From Xenorhabdus innexi (lineage in GTDB: Bacteria; Pseudomonadota; Gammaproteobacteria; Enterobacterales; Enterobacteriaceae), in NCBI RefSeq assembly GCF_002632485.1, contig NZ_NIBU01000010.1, positions 1-64,000 on the forward strand: a stretch of 64,000 nt of DNA, in the 5' to 3' direction. Within the stretch, counting starts at the first letter, position 1. Every line of letters begins with the position of its first letter. Below are positions 8,827 to 17,708 of this stretch, one piece after another. Under the pieces are notes generated by a model that ran no database searches, was not told where the DNA came from, and worked only from the letters and a program-made list of their open reading frames with translations. The position numbers and the translations under genes are program-made.

Positions 8827-8871
8827 ATGGATTTCAAGTTGCAGTTTTGTGAGCCGCAACTTGAAATCCAT
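8827..8871. repeat. ERIC/REP-like extragenic palindrome
   Basis: Perfect 16-base arms at 8827-8842 (ATGGATTTCAAGTTGC) and 8856-8871 around a 13-base loop, directly after pcp. No T-run follows. The right arm and flank (GCAACTTGAAATCCATAG) resemble the hairpin at 63278-63312, so both belong to one dispersed repeat family. It could also act as the 3' end of the pcp operon or of the convergent MFS gene. Confidence 0.6.
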
Positions 8872-8922
8872 AGAATCTATTGAGTAGATTGAACCGTTTC
8901 GAACAATCGATAAATTGATCTT

Positions 8923-10086
8923 TCATTCCTGATGCGGAACGAATGGCTTTTTCGGTATTAAAGGCGAAAACACAAACATTAACCCAACCAAGACAAGAAT
9001 AATAATGAATCCTTTTTCATCAAATAGATCCATTGCAACCCCAGTCATTAAAGGCCCTGTAAGACTACCTATCCCCCAAATTATGCCAAATAGGGAATTG
9101 ATGGTAATTAGTGTCTGCCCCGAATATTTTCTCCCGGCTCTCACCAGTGATAAGGTATAAATTCCACCACCAAATGCCCCCATAATGATGACATCAATCC
9201 ATAAAAAGACAGAATTTACAGTAAAGGGAAGTGCCAGTAAGGAGAGGATGAAAACTACACCACAAATGAGGTGCATCCTCTGGTGATTAGTTTTATCTGC
9301 CAGCCATCCTATAGGAATCTGGAAAATTGCATCGCCTAAAAAAATCACCGTTATCAGGGTAATGGTAATTTTTTCAGGTAGCCCTAATGACAAACCATAT
9401 AACGGAAACATGGATAATGTCGTTGCATCAAAAAAAGAAAAACAAAAAACACCAATCATAAGGCAAGGAACAGACATAACTATAGGCCAGACAGAGTATC
9501 TTATTTTTTCACCTTGTTCGGTCTGTTTTGATAGCGATACAGAAGGATTAATGAATATAAGTACAACACAAAGAAGAGAAAGCAAGCCCAATAAAATTGA
9601 AGGAACCAACGAGACAATACCAACGATAGAAATCAATAATGGCCCCAGTAATTGGCACCCTGTAAATACTGAAGCGTATAACCCCAGTAGGGTTCCTTTA
9701 TGTTTATCATGGGTATTATCGCTAATCCAGGATTCCCCAATAACGACAATGACACCACAAGCAAACCCCATTAAGAATCGAGGAATAATAAGAAAATACA
9801 CTTGGTTTAAGTAAGCAGAAAAAAAAGTAGAAACGGCCAGTAATAATAAAATAAAACTCAATAAATTATTTAAATTAAATGAACGTGTAAGTATTGGTGT
9901 TAACATGGCGGAAATAAGCATTCCTACTGCCGGAAGAGCAGATACTATTCCCATAATAATTGTAGTGTGGTTTTGCCCTGCCAGCTTTAAACTGACCATT
10001 GGTAATGTATATCCCATCGCTAATCCTACGAGAGACGCACTCAATATAATGGACATCATATATGATTTATTAAAACTGGCAGTCAT
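8923..10086 (-). CDS. MFS transporter, probable effluxer partner of the synthetase fusion
   Basis: A 387-residue major-facilitator protein with about 12 hydrophobic segments. The motif region after helix 4 (IIPRFLMGFACGVIVVIGES followed by WISD) and the LLGLYASVFTGCQLLGP segment place it with YcaD-like sugar/drug transporters. A DxxxxxxxR-like loop (GWLADKTNHQRMH) follows helix 7. It starts 9 bases after the stop of the LysRS-ALDH fusion gene, so the two form an operon. The codon and base bias is AT-rich like its partner. By context it may export or import the product or substrate of that enzyme; direction is not visible from sequence. Confidence 0.8.
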   Translation of the reverse strand: MTASFNKSYMMSIILSASLVGLAMGYTLPMVSLKLAGQNHTTIIMGIVSALPAVGMLISAMLTPILTRSFNLNNLLSFILLLLAVSTFFSAYLNQVYFLIIPRFLMGFACGVIVVIGESWISDNTHDKHKGTLLGLYASVFTGCQLLGPLLISIVGIVSLVPSILLGLLSLLCVVLIFINPSVSLSKQTEQGEKIRYSVWPIVMSVPCLMIGVFCFSFFDATTLSMFPLYGLSLGLPEKITITLITVIFLGDAIFQIPIGWLADKTNHQRMHLICGVVFILSLLALPFTVNSVFLWIDVIIMGAFGGGIYTLSLVRAGRKYSGQTLITINSLFGIIWGIGSLTGPLMTGVAMDLFDEKGFIIILVLVGLMFVFSPLIPKKPFVPHQE

Positions 10087-10095
10087 TTTTATTTT

Positions 10096-12918
10096 TTACC
10101 CGTTGTGTGGTTCAACCAAATATTGATATATATCCCTTTGGGGCAGTGTACTTCCGTTAATCCTGACACCATCGTACCAGAGGCATGATGCCGCCGGGCC
10201 TTGCCCACCATATGGAAGATAACCATGCTCTTCCAAATGTAGATCTGTATCATGGAGAATACTATCCGGCAAGTGTAACTTCTTATTTAACTGATAGCTA
10301 ATGTAATCGCTTGTACCAAACAAAGAAATATACATAGCATTAGCAGAATAGCTTGGATGAGTAAAATAGTCTGCCAGTTCTTGATCTGAATAATACTTTT
10401 GCAAAAAGAACACGGGTGCAAAAAACTCTTTATAATTACCACCTAAAGAAACTGGTTTTTCAAACACGGTCGGCTTTATCATGCCATCTATAGGATTTAT
10501 TTCTCCACCATAGGTACAATAACTGCGGTTTATTTTAAATAAATCTGCAATTTTTATACTGTGGTCAATATCACTATTAGGGCCTACTATATTATCATAG
10601 TCAGAGTAGCTACCTACTTTACCTTCAATTTCTTTTAAGCTAGAAATTAATTTATCTCTGAATGAATCATATACATCATTGTGAACCAATATTGAGTTCG
10701 GCCCAGCGCAATCCTGCCCCTGATTGTAAAGTACAACCCGTTTAGCACTTTCGATAGCTAAATCGATACTCGCATCTTTTGATACAACAAGAGGATTATG
10801 TCCAGCACCATTCAAAATAAATAAGGTATTTTTTCTAAAGTGTTTTCTAACCTTAACGGCATTTTCCGGGGTTCCTGTAAAAATAACAGCATCAGTTATT
10901 TTTACTCTTTGGCTTAAAAATAATTCTTTATCTTCATAGGAAATTGATAATGACTCAGATATTTTTGATAGTTCAATGACATTCTCAAATTTTTTATAAT
11001 GAGTATGCATCGCGGTAGGTGGACGAATACAAACATTTTCAGCCATAAGAGACGGAATAAAACCAAAACAGACAGAAGCGTAAATAGGCTGATTCAATGG
11101 AAGAAAAGATGTAATTCCGTAGATTTTTTGTTGGAAATATTGTTCATTTTTTCCAATATTCTCCAGGAGATCTACCGAACGTAAAATTTCATCTTCCGTG
11201 ACAATTTTACACTGATATCCAGAGAGTGCATCAATTAATCCACTACTCCGTTTTTTCAATTCACAGGATAGTTCACTACATTTTTGTTTCACTTGATTAA
11301 AATCAATCTTACCAAATAACTTAGTCATATGTAGCCCTTGATTTATATCTATCTCTTTTACAATAGAGAATTCCTTTTTAACATTCTCACTTTCTTGTGG
11401 TTTATTGATTTCTTTCTGCTTATGTGGATTATTAAAAAAATTAATAATATCTTTACTGTCATTTAACTCCAGCCATGTTTCAATTCTGGGTCCACATTTA
11501 TCACCAAATAATCCTCTATATAGCAGATTCCATACTTTGGCAGTCTCTCTTTCTGGAAAATGATCTTTAAAGGTATTAAGTATAAAGTTAAACACTTCCT
11601 CTTTATAAAAACACTTTCCTTTTTCCATAAAACTTGCAACAGCAGAAAAGTACTGCTCTTCTTCAACTGACACTAAACCTAAATTATTATTTTTATTGGT
11701 TTTAAAATAATAATTATAACTTATTTTCAATTCTTCCTCTGATATCACTTCTCCATCTCTTCGGTATAGATCAAGAAATTTCATTGCTGATGTCAGACTG
11801 GCAGGTTTTGCAGCTTTTAGTATTCTGGAAATTTTTAAAAAAGAGAGACGTTTTTTATTATTTTTCGAAATATTAACTTGATCATTTAATCTAGGTGATT
11901 GCTCTATATAAAATTTACTTGCCTTTTTAGGGTCTTTTGACAAATAAATCTGGATAGCATCTTGTGTAAGAAGGTTTTTAGCATCATTCAAAGAAAATCC
12001 ATTGCCTTTTGACTTAGATATCTTTTTACCAGAAGAGTCAAGAAAAAGCCCATATCGGTAAAGACGTGGAGCAGGCTGATTTAACGCTCTGAAAATCTGA
12101 TTAACAACTTTAGCTGAATCAGTCAGGTCTTCCCCATGCATCTCAAAATGAATATTCCTGTGTAGCAGACGCATACTCCAGTCTGCTTTCCATTGAAGCT
12201 TAGATTTACCGTTTAATACTGAAATTTTTTTCTCTTGGTCAAATATTTCACCACAATAAAGTTCTTTAAGTTCTACACCATATTCATATCCTGGTTTGTT
12301 CACTATCTCATCTGAGGGGATATAATAGCTTATCTCCCCTTTATTCGGATCTACATCGGTAATAACGATATGTTCAAGCACTTTTCCGGTAATTTCAGAG
12401 ATAGGCATTATAATGTTATATGTTCTTTGCCTTAAAAAACCGGTAGAATCCTTGCATATTTGATTTATAGTGGAAAAATTTTTTAAGAACAACTTAATTG
12501 ATTCGTTATAGTCGCCTTTTTCATAAGCCAGAGAATTTTTGATTATGTTACACTCTATGCCATATTCTTCCGTAAGTTCAAGTAATCGCATCTCTGCCAT
12601 TTCTGAAAATGAAGAATAAACCCCGAATGGATCTGGCACTTTGTTTATAGGCATCCCTAAATAATCTATTAACCTTTCTGGGTTTGGTATATTAGATGGT
12701 ATTTTTCTAAAAGGATCTAAATCGTCTGAAATAAGATAAAAATTAACATTTCTACCAAGCTTACTTAGCTCTTTTTTAACTAAGTTAGTACGAATTATTT
12801 CACAAAGCGTACCTATATGGGGAATGCCTGTTGGCCCAAACCCAGCACCAATGTTAATTTCTCTTCCATAGATAATGTCATTATTTATTTCTGATGCTTC
12901 TGTAACATGCCACTTCAT
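10096..12918 (-). CDS. Class I lysyl-tRNA synthetase fused to aldehyde-dehydrogenase domain
   Basis: A 940-residue fusion. Residues ~1-530 resemble a complete archaeal-type class I LysRS. They show the HIGH-like GPTGIPHIGT (~28-37), DDLDPFRKIP, YLGMPINKVPDPFG, the KMSKS-like KISKSKG (~298-304), and a C-terminal anticodon-domain signature ending LFGDKCGPRI. Residues ~550-940 are an ALDH domain: PLNQP (~606), nucleophile Cys ~735 in GQDCAGP and KEFFAPV (~830). The catalytic Glu position (34 residues before Cys) is Asn. ATG 12918 is preferred (TAGGAG 10 bases upstream); an in-frame ATG lies at 12978. Enterobacteria normally use class II LysRS, so this is an accessory enzyme. A role in reducing or transferring an activated lysyl group is an inference. 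Confidence 0.85.
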   Translation of the reverse strand: MKWHVTEASEINNDIIYGREINIGAGFGPTGIPHIGTLCEIIRTNLVKKELSKLGRNVNFYLISDDLDPFRKIPSNIPNPERLIDYLGMPINKVPDPFGVYSSFSEMAEMRLLELTEEYGIECNIIKNSLAYEKGDYNESIKLFLKNFSTINQICKDSTGFLRQRTYNIIMPISEITGKVLEHIVITDVDPNKGEISYYIPSDEIVNKPGYEYGVELKELYCGEIFDQEKKISVLNGKSKLQWKADWSMRLLHRNIHFEMHGEDLTDSAKVVNQIFRALNQPAPRLYRYGLFLDSSGKKISKSKGNGFSLNDAKNLLTQDAIQIYLSKDPKKASKFYIEQSPRLNDQVNISKNNKKRLSFLKISRILKAAKPASLTSAMKFLDLYRRDGEVISEEELKISYNYYFKTNKNNNLGLVSVEEEQYFSAVASFMEKGKCFYKEEVFNFILNTFKDHFPERETAKVWNLLYRGLFGDKCGPRIETWLELNDSKDIINFFNNPHKQKEINKPQESENVKKEFSIVKEIDINQGLHMTKLFGKIDFNQVKQKCSELSCELKKRSSGLIDALSGYQCKIVTEDEILRSVDLLENIGKNEQYFQQKIYGITSFLPLNQPIYASVCFGFIPSLMAENVCIRPPTAMHTHYKKFENVIELSKISESLSISYEDKELFLSQRVKITDAVIFTGTPENAVKVRKHFRKNTLFILNGAGHNPLVVSKDASIDLAIESAKRVVLYNQGQDCAGPNSILVHNDVYDSFRDKLISSLKEIEGKVGSYSDYDNIVGPNSDIDHSIKIADLFKINRSYCTYGGEINPIDGMIKPTVFEKPVSLGGNYKEFFAPVFFLQKYYSDQELADYFTHPSYSANAMYISLFGTSDYISYQLNKKLHLPDSILHDTDLHLEEHGYLPYGGQGPAASCLWYDGVRINGSTLPQRDIYQYLVEPHNG

Positions 12919-12969
12919 AAATAACCGACTCCTAGATGAATGAATATATTTTAAAATTGATATAAGTAA

Positions 12970-12998
12970 TATTTTCAAATATTAAAATCAATCGTCAA
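12970..12998 (-). promoter_or_regulatory. Possible promoter of the LysRS-ALDH/MFS operon
   Basis: On the minus strand TTGACG (12998-12993) is followed 17 bases later by a weak AT-rich -10 (AAAATA or the overlapping AATATT). The box lies about 50-80 bases before ATG 12918. The -35 is convincing and the -10 is not, in a region that is AT-rich throughout. Confidence 0.3.
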
Positions 12999-13042
12999 AA
13001 CCATAACCAAAGGAAAAAAGAATAATAAATTAGTTGCTGTGG

Positions 13043-13059
13043 TTTTGGTTTAACCAAAA
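13043..13059. promoter_or_regulatory. 17-base palindrome, candidate operator
   Basis: TTTTGGTT-T-AACCAAAA is a perfect inverted repeat about 50 bases upstream of the candidate -35 box of the LysRS-ALDH operon. A related AACCAAAGG half-site lies at 13004-13012. Position and symmetry suit a regulator-binding site. The rest of the 12919-13329 gap, apart from the terminator near 13285, shows nothing else recognisable. Confidence 0.35.
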
Positions 13060-13271
13060 AAATCATATATACATCTCTATTAAAGTCAATGAACGTCTAT
13101 TTTCTCTTATTATCATTATTTATGATGCTGATTTTATTTTTTGCAAACTTATTTTTTACTACTTTCTTCATATAAAAAGCAGGCTTTCAAAATAGAAAAC
13201 CATCAAACAAAAAATAACAGATTATATATGAGAAATAAAAAATCAACTTGATAAAAGATGAGTATAGAAAT

Positions 13272-13301
13272 AAATAAGCCACTGTATACAGTGGCTTATT
13301 T
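13272..13301 (-). terminator. Terminator downstream of pgpA
   Basis: A perfect 30-base palindrome with arms AAATAAGCCACTG and CAGTGGCTTATTT around TATA. It lies 29 bases past the pgpA stop and is followed by a T-rich tract on the minus strand. The symmetric A/T flanks allow bidirectional use. Confidence 0.75.
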
Positions 13302-13329
13302 ATCAACAATACAAATTAAGATAAGATAT

Positions 13330-13821
13330 TCAAAAAGGTAACAATTGATAAAAGTTCAGCGACCAGATAACAATGACCGCAAAAATTGCCGCGATAATGT
13401 CATCCAGCATAATACCAATCCCACCTTTGACATAACTATCAAACCAGCGGATCGGCCATGGTTTCCACATATCAAAAATACGGAATACCACAAAAGCGGT
13501 TAAAACCCATTGCCAGTTGAGAACAGGTATTGCCATTAAAGTAATCCACATACCGATAAATTCATCCCAGACCACAGCGCCGGGATCTTCTACCTGCATA
13601 GCATCGGCAGCTTTCTGGCAAATCACACAACCGATTATTGTGCCTAGCAGAATAGCCAGCCAAATTCCCCATTGCGGTAACTGTACCAGCAGTAACCAGA
13701 ATGGAATAGCCGCCACAGAGCCCATTGTGCCCGGCATTATCGGTGATAATCCGCTACCGAACCCAGTAGCCAACAAATGCCACGGATTGCTCATCCTCAG
13801 GCGGCGTTTTGCATCATCCAT
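13330..13821 (-). CDS. pgpA: Phosphatidylglycerophosphatase A
   Basis: A 163-residue inner-membrane phosphatase that dephosphorylates phosphatidylglycerophosphate to phosphatidylglycerol. It matches E. coli PgpA closely from [20 protein letters not shown] onward, including [13 protein letters not shown] and the [16 protein letters not shown] block, with several membrane segments. The start at ATG 13821 is supported by GGAGGGG four bases upstream and by the thiL stop, which overlaps it by 8 bases. A longer frame from 13905 is rejected. It is the last gene of the nrdR-ribD-ribE-nusB-thiL-pgpA block, as in E. coli. Confidence 0.95.
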   Translation of the reverse strand: MDDAKRRLRMSNPWHLLATGFGSGLSPIMPGTMGSVAAIPFWLLLVQLPQWGIWLAILLGTIIGCVICQKAADAMQVEDPGAVVWDEFIGMWITLMAIPVLNWQWVLTAFVVFRIFDMWKPWPIRWFDSYVKGGIGIMLDDIIAAIFAVIVIWSLNFYQLLPF

Positions 13822-14860
13822 GCGTCCCCTCCGTCTGATCATCCTCTGCATGTTCTGATGTATAGTGAGCTTCCTGCGGTTTTTTCTCCGTACTGAAATG
13901 ATCAAACCCTTTCAGATCCAGCTCAATTTCTTCATCATTATTAAAGTAGCGGATGCCTTCTGATTCTGGTCTGATTTGGCCGATACAACAGAAACTGGCG
14001 CCTGTGTGTGCCAATGCCATATTTAATGCACCACGATTAAGCTCCGGCACAGTAAAGCACAGCTCATAATCTTCACCACCGCTCAATGCCCAGCTTAATG
14101 CCTGTTCTGCCGTTGCATATTTCTGCACTGCTTCAGAATAAGGCAGAGCATCAAGATTAATGCGTGCACCACATTGGCTGGCAGTCAGAATATGGTTCAA
14201 ATCAGAAATCAGCCCATCGGATAGATCAATTGCAGATGAAGCTAAGTCACGCAGTGCCTGCCCCTGCAAGACCCGAGGCTGTGGACGAAGATGGCGTTTA
14301 ACCAGCCAGTTGCGGATCGATGTTTCTTCTATTTTCAGACGATCCTGCAACAAAGCCAGCCCTGCCGCGCTATCGCCCAAAGTTCCTGTTACATAGATCC
14401 AGTCACCATTTTTAGCACCGGTACGACGTAGTGCTCTGCCAGCCGGAACCAGACCATGTACCGTCAAGGTCAGACTCATCGGACCTTTGGTGGTGTCTCC
14501 GCCAATTAACTGCATTCCGTAATAGTTCAGTTGTTCAAACAGACTGTCACTGAACCGCTTGAGCCAATCCTCATGGACAGAAGGCAGGGTCAGAGCTAAT
14601 GATGCCCAGGCTGGGTCTGCTCCGACAGCAGCCAAATCACTAATGTTGACAGCCAGTGCTTTATAAGCCAAATCTTCCGGAGCAATATCAGGAAGAAAAT
14701 GAACACCAGAAACTAATGTATCTGTTGTCACTGCCAGTTCTTGTTTTTCTGCAACGGTCATCAGTGCACAATCATCGCCAATCCCCAGATTCACATCACG
14801 TCTGCGGATAACATGGCGATTGAAATAACGTGCAATGAGGTCAAATTCACCACATGCCAT
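13814..14860 (-). CDS. thiL: Thiamine-monophosphate kinase
   Basis: A cytoplasmic ATP-dependent kinase forming thiamine diphosphate from the monophosphate. The start [13 protein letters not shown], the metal-binding GIGDDCALM (~30) and [12 protein letters not shown] (~48), and the [10 protein letters not shown] motif are all visible. ATG 14860 is used because it matches the E. coli start; the frame extends 12 codons further upstream without family support. At 348 residues it is about 20 longer than the E. coli protein, with a charged, non-conserved C-terminal tail ([18 protein letters not shown]). It overlaps pgpA by 8 bases. Confidence 0.95.
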   Translation of the reverse strand: MACGEFDLIARYFNRHVIRRRDVNLGIGDDCALMTVAEKQELAVTTDTLVSGVHFLPDIAPEDLAYKALAVNISDLAAVGADPAWASLALTLPSVHEDWLKRFSDSLFEQLNYYGMQLIGGDTTKGPMSLTLTVHGLVPAGRALRRTGAKNGDWIYVTGTLGDSAAGLALLQDRLKIEETSIRNWLVKRHLRPQPRVLQGQALRDLASSAIDLSDGLISDLNHILTASQCGARINLDALPYSEAVQKYATAEQALSWALSGGEDYELCFTVPELNRGALNMALAHTGASFCCIGQIRPESEGIRYFNNDEEIELDLKGFDHFSTEKKPQEAHYTSEHAEDDQTEGTHG

Positions 14861-14960
14861 AATAGAATTCCAAAAAATGACTGACGATGAGAACATGAGG
14901 CCGGAAAACCGGCCTCATGTGTAAAATCATCGCGTTATAATAGGGGCTATTGGCGGGCAA

Positions 14961-15377
14961 TCACTTTTTTTTGCGTGCTACCGGGCCAGCTTTGTCCAAT
15001 ACCCCGTTCACGAATTTATGGCTGTCTTCAGCACCGAACGTTTTCGCCAGTTCAATACCTTCATTGATAGCCACTTTGTAGGGGACATCATCACGAAAGC
15101 TTAGTTCAAACATCGCAACGCGCAAGATAGCTTTTTCCACCTGACCCAACTCTTCGAGCTGGCGGGAAAGATAAGGAGCCATCAAGGCATCCAATTTTGT
15201 CGCATTGACCGCTACCCCGGACAGCAATTCACGGAAATAGGTGACATCAACACCGTTTACGTCCTGCTCTGACAGAAACTGCAATTCAACATCTGCGATG
15301 CTGTTTTTGGATAATTGCCATGAATAAATTGCCTGAACAGCACACTCACGAGCACGACGACGAGCAGCAGGTTTCAC
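14961..15377 (-). CDS. nusB: Transcription antitermination protein NusB
   Basis: A 138-residue all-helical RNA-binding protein that joins NusE (S10) on boxA to promote rRNA antitermination. It is near-identical in layout to E. coli NusB, from [20 protein letters not shown] to the [13 protein letters not shown]-terminus. The start is GTG at 15377 with AGGGG six bases upstream. It lies between ribE and thiL as in E. coli and other enterobacteria. Confidence 0.97.
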   Translation of the reverse strand: MKPAARRRARECAVQAIYSWQLSKNSIADVELQFLSEQDVNGVDVTYFRELLSGVAVNATKLDALMAPYLSRQLEELGQVEKAILRVAMFELSFRDDVPYKVAINEGIELAKTFGAEDSHKFVNGVLDKAGPVARKKK

Positions 15378-15404
15378 AAAATTCCCCTTAATTAAAACTA
15401 AAAC

Positions 15405-15875
15405 TTAAGCCTTAATGGCTTTAATTACATTAATCATTTCCAATGCGGTTAAGGCAGCTTCAGCGCCTTTATTACCCGCTTTAGTACCAGCGCGTTCAAT
15501 CGCCTGTTCAATATTTTCAGTTGTCAGAACACCAAATGTGACAGGAATATTGCTCGACATTGCTACGCTGGACAGGCCAGAACTACACTCGCCAGCAACA
15601 TATTCAAAGTGGGCTGTACCGCCACGGATAACAGTACCCAAAGCGATAACCGCATCATATTTTTCGGACTCAGCCAGCGCCTTAACTGTCAATGGCAATT
15701 CATAAGCCCCCGGAACCCATACTACGGTGATATTGTCCGAAGAAACCTGACCGATGCGTTCCAGCGCATCCAAGGCCCCTTCCAACAGGCTGTCATTAAT
15801 GAAGTTGTTAAAGCGGGCAATCGCAATAGCGATGCGGGCTTCAGGAGCTGCAACAACACCTTTGATTACGTTCAT
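15405..15875 (-). CDS. ribE: 6,7-dimethyl-8-ribityllumazine synthase
   Basis: A 156-residue enzyme of riboflavin synthesis that condenses the ribityl-diamine pyrimidine with dihydroxybutanone phosphate; the family forms large icosahedral shells. Family motifs are present: [25 protein letters not shown], and [18 protein letters not shown] with the active-site His. It is 28 bases upstream of nusB and 90 bases downstream of ribD. The same protein is also named RibH. Confidence 0.96.
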   Translation of the reverse strand: MNVIKGVVAAPEARIAIAIARFNNFINDSLLEGALDALERIGQVSSDNITVVWVPGAYELPLTVKALAESEKYDAVIALGTVIRGGTAHFEYVAGECSSGLSSVAMSSNIPVTFGVLTTENIEQAIERAGTKAGNKGAEAALTALEMINVIKAIKA

Positions 15876-15964
15876 AGCCTTCCTTATATCTTATTCATAT
15901 CCGCAGGGGCGCGGATCTTATCACATTCTTTTTCTCTGCGTCTTGATTTATGTTCAAACTTAAA

Positions 15965-17104
15965 TCAGAGCGGTTTGAAACGCAGACGGATATCAGGACC
16001 AATCTGTTTTACATCTATCAGAGTGAATTCAGGTGCATCTGATAATTTTTGCAGTTCAGGGATGGCAAATAACCCGCGAGCACCATTTCCTAATACTTTC
16101 GGCGCGATATAGAGAATAAGCTCATCTACCAGCCCCAGAGATAATAACGCTCCCGCCAGCGTTGGCCCGCATTCAGCCCAGACTGAATTTATCTGGCGTT
16201 TACCAAGCTGCATCATTAGCAGAACTAAATCAACACCTGTACCGTGTGCCGGAAGTAATATTTTTTCTATATGATCCGGCCACTGTTGTTCATTTTTATC
16301 AGAGCAATTTACGCCATCAGAAGATTCTAAGTCAGTATGTGCTAACCAACATTGACCGGCTTGTTGAACGACCTGATGCTGTGGCGTTACCCGTTGTTTA
16401 CTGTCAACAATCACACGAACAGGCTGACGTAAAGATTCCTGCGGATAAACGGCCTGTGTTTCTGCATCCAGCTCATTCCAACGGACTGTCAGTGACGGGT
16501 CATCCGCCAGTACCGTCGCACTGGAACTCAGGATGGCGCTACATTGTGCCCGCAGTTTCTGTACATCCTGCCGCGCTATTGGGGAAGTGATCCATTTACT
16601 TTCACCTGATGCCAGCGCGGTACGACCGTCCAGTGATGCCCCCAGTTTCAGTTGCAGATAAGGGAACCCGGTGCGCATGCGTTTGAGAAACCCTTTATTC
16701 AGCATTTCTGCCTGTTCCATCATTAAACCATGCTCAACCAAAATACCTGCCTGCTGTAATTTATATAAACCGCGTCCGGCAACTTGTGGATTCGGGTCCT
16801 GCATTGCCACTACAACGCGGCTGATACCTGCTTCAATCAGGGCATCAGAACAAGGTGGGGTTTTACCGTGGTGACTGCATGGCTCAAGAGTAACATAAGC
16901 GGTTGCTCCCTTTGCTTTTTCACCGGCCATACGAAGCGCATGAACTTCGGCATGAGGCTCTCCCGCCCGTAAATGAAAACCTTCTCCGACTATCTGGTCA
17001 TCCTTTACAATCACACAACCCACATTCGGATTCGGCGATGTGGTAAAACGCCCCTGATATGCCAGTTCCAGCGCACGGGACATATATGTTTCATCAAGAG
17101 TCAT
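15965..17104 (-). CDS. ribD: Bifunctional riboflavin deaminase/reductase RibD
   Basis: A 379-residue cytoplasmic enzyme for the second and third steps of riboflavin synthesis. The N-terminal cytidine-deaminase-like domain shows HAEVHALRMAG (zinc ligand and Glu) and TLEPCSHHGKTPPC (two Cys ligands). The C-terminal NADPH-dependent reductase shows LGASLDGRTALASGESKWIT and WAECGPTLAGALL. ATG 17104 follows a GAGG site; the frame stays open upstream into nrdR but without similarity. It begins 10 bases after the nrdR stop. Confidence 0.96.
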   Translation of the reverse strand: MTLDETYMSRALELAYQGRFTTSPNPNVGCVIVKDDQIVGEGFHLRAGEPHAEVHALRMAGEKAKGATAYVTLEPCSHHGKTPPCSDALIEAGISRVVVAMQDPNPQVAGRGLYKLQQAGILVEHGLMMEQAEMLNKGFLKRMRTGFPYLQLKLGASLDGRTALASGESKWITSPIARQDVQKLRAQCSAILSSSATVLADDPSLTVRWNELDAETQAVYPQESLRQPVRVIVDSKQRVTPQHQVVQQAGQCWLAHTDLESSDGVNCSDKNEQQWPDHIEKILLPAHGTGVDLVLLMMQLGKRQINSVWAECGPTLAGALLSLGLVDELILYIAPKVLGNGARGLFAIPELQKLSDAPEFTLIDVKQIGPDIRLRFKPL

Positions 17105-17114
17105 ATAACAGCCT

Positions 17115-17564
17115 CTAGTCTTGTAGTCTGGCGATCTCTTCGCCAAATTCCCGGATATCTTCAAAACTACGGTAGACAGATGCAAAACGGATATAAGCCA
17201 CTTTATCGAGCTTTTTCAGTGCATCCATCACAAAATTTCCAATCATTTTAGACGGGATTTCACGCTCTCCCGTCGCCCTAACCTGAGATTTAATGTGGCT
17301 AATTGCTGTTTCCACATCATCGGAGCTGACAGGCCGCTTTTCCAGTGCCTTCTGCATACCACGACGCAATTTTTCTTCGTCGAAAGGCTCTCGAATATCA
17401 TCACTTTTAATCACTCTGGGCATAACCAGTTCTGCAATTTCAAATGTGGTGAATCGTTCATGACATTCGAGACACTGACGGCGGCGGCGCACTTGTGAGC
17501 CATCCCCTACCAGACGGGAATCAATAACTTTAGTATCAACGGCTGCGCAAAATGGGCAATGCAT
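17115..17564 (-). CDS. nrdR: Transcriptional repressor NrdR
   Basis: A 149-residue repressor of ribonucleotide reductase genes. The zinc ribbon has Cys3, Cys6, Cys31 and Cys34 (MHCPFC and CLECHERF). An ATP-cone domain follows ([20 protein letters not shown]), sensing ATP/dATP. It binds NrdR boxes in nrd promoters; none was sought here because no nrd operon is present. It is the first gene of the leftward block ending at pgpA. Confidence 0.97.
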   Translation of the reverse strand: MHCPFCAAVDTKVIDSRLVGDGSQVRRRRQCLECHERFTTFEIAELVMPRVIKSDDIREPFDEEKLRRGMQKALEKRPVSSDDVETAISHIKSQVRATGEREIPSKMIGNFVMDALKKLDKVAYIRFASVYRSFEDIREFGEEIARLQD

Positions 17565-17621
17565 ATTGTTTCCTGACAGTTAACCGAACAGGAAGACAGT
17601 TTACCCTGAAGTGATAATGAA

Positions 17622-17655
17622 AAACACCCTGTAAGTGAGCACTTACAGGGTGTTT
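17622..17655 (-). terminator. Rho-independent terminator after secF
   Basis: Perfect 15-base arms (AAACACCCTGTAAGT and its complement) with a 4-base loop, followed on the minus strand by TTTTT. It lies 54 bases beyond secF and ends the yajC-secD-secF transcript before nrdR. Confidence 0.9.
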
Positions 17656-17708
17656 AGATAAGACTGTTTATGTCATTAAAAGCAATGTAATTACATACAG
17701 AAAATTAA

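Noticed and set aside
9362-9814. A 150-residue rightward frame inside the MFS gene region
   Set aside because: It is antisense to a clear MFS transporter, has no recognisable domain, and lacks a convincing ribosome site.
10096-12918. Considered as two separate genes joined by a sequencing error
   Set aside because: The frame runs without a stop through both domains and a ~20-residue linker, and no start codon with a ribosome site was evident at the junction. Sequencing error cannot be fully excluded without raw reads.
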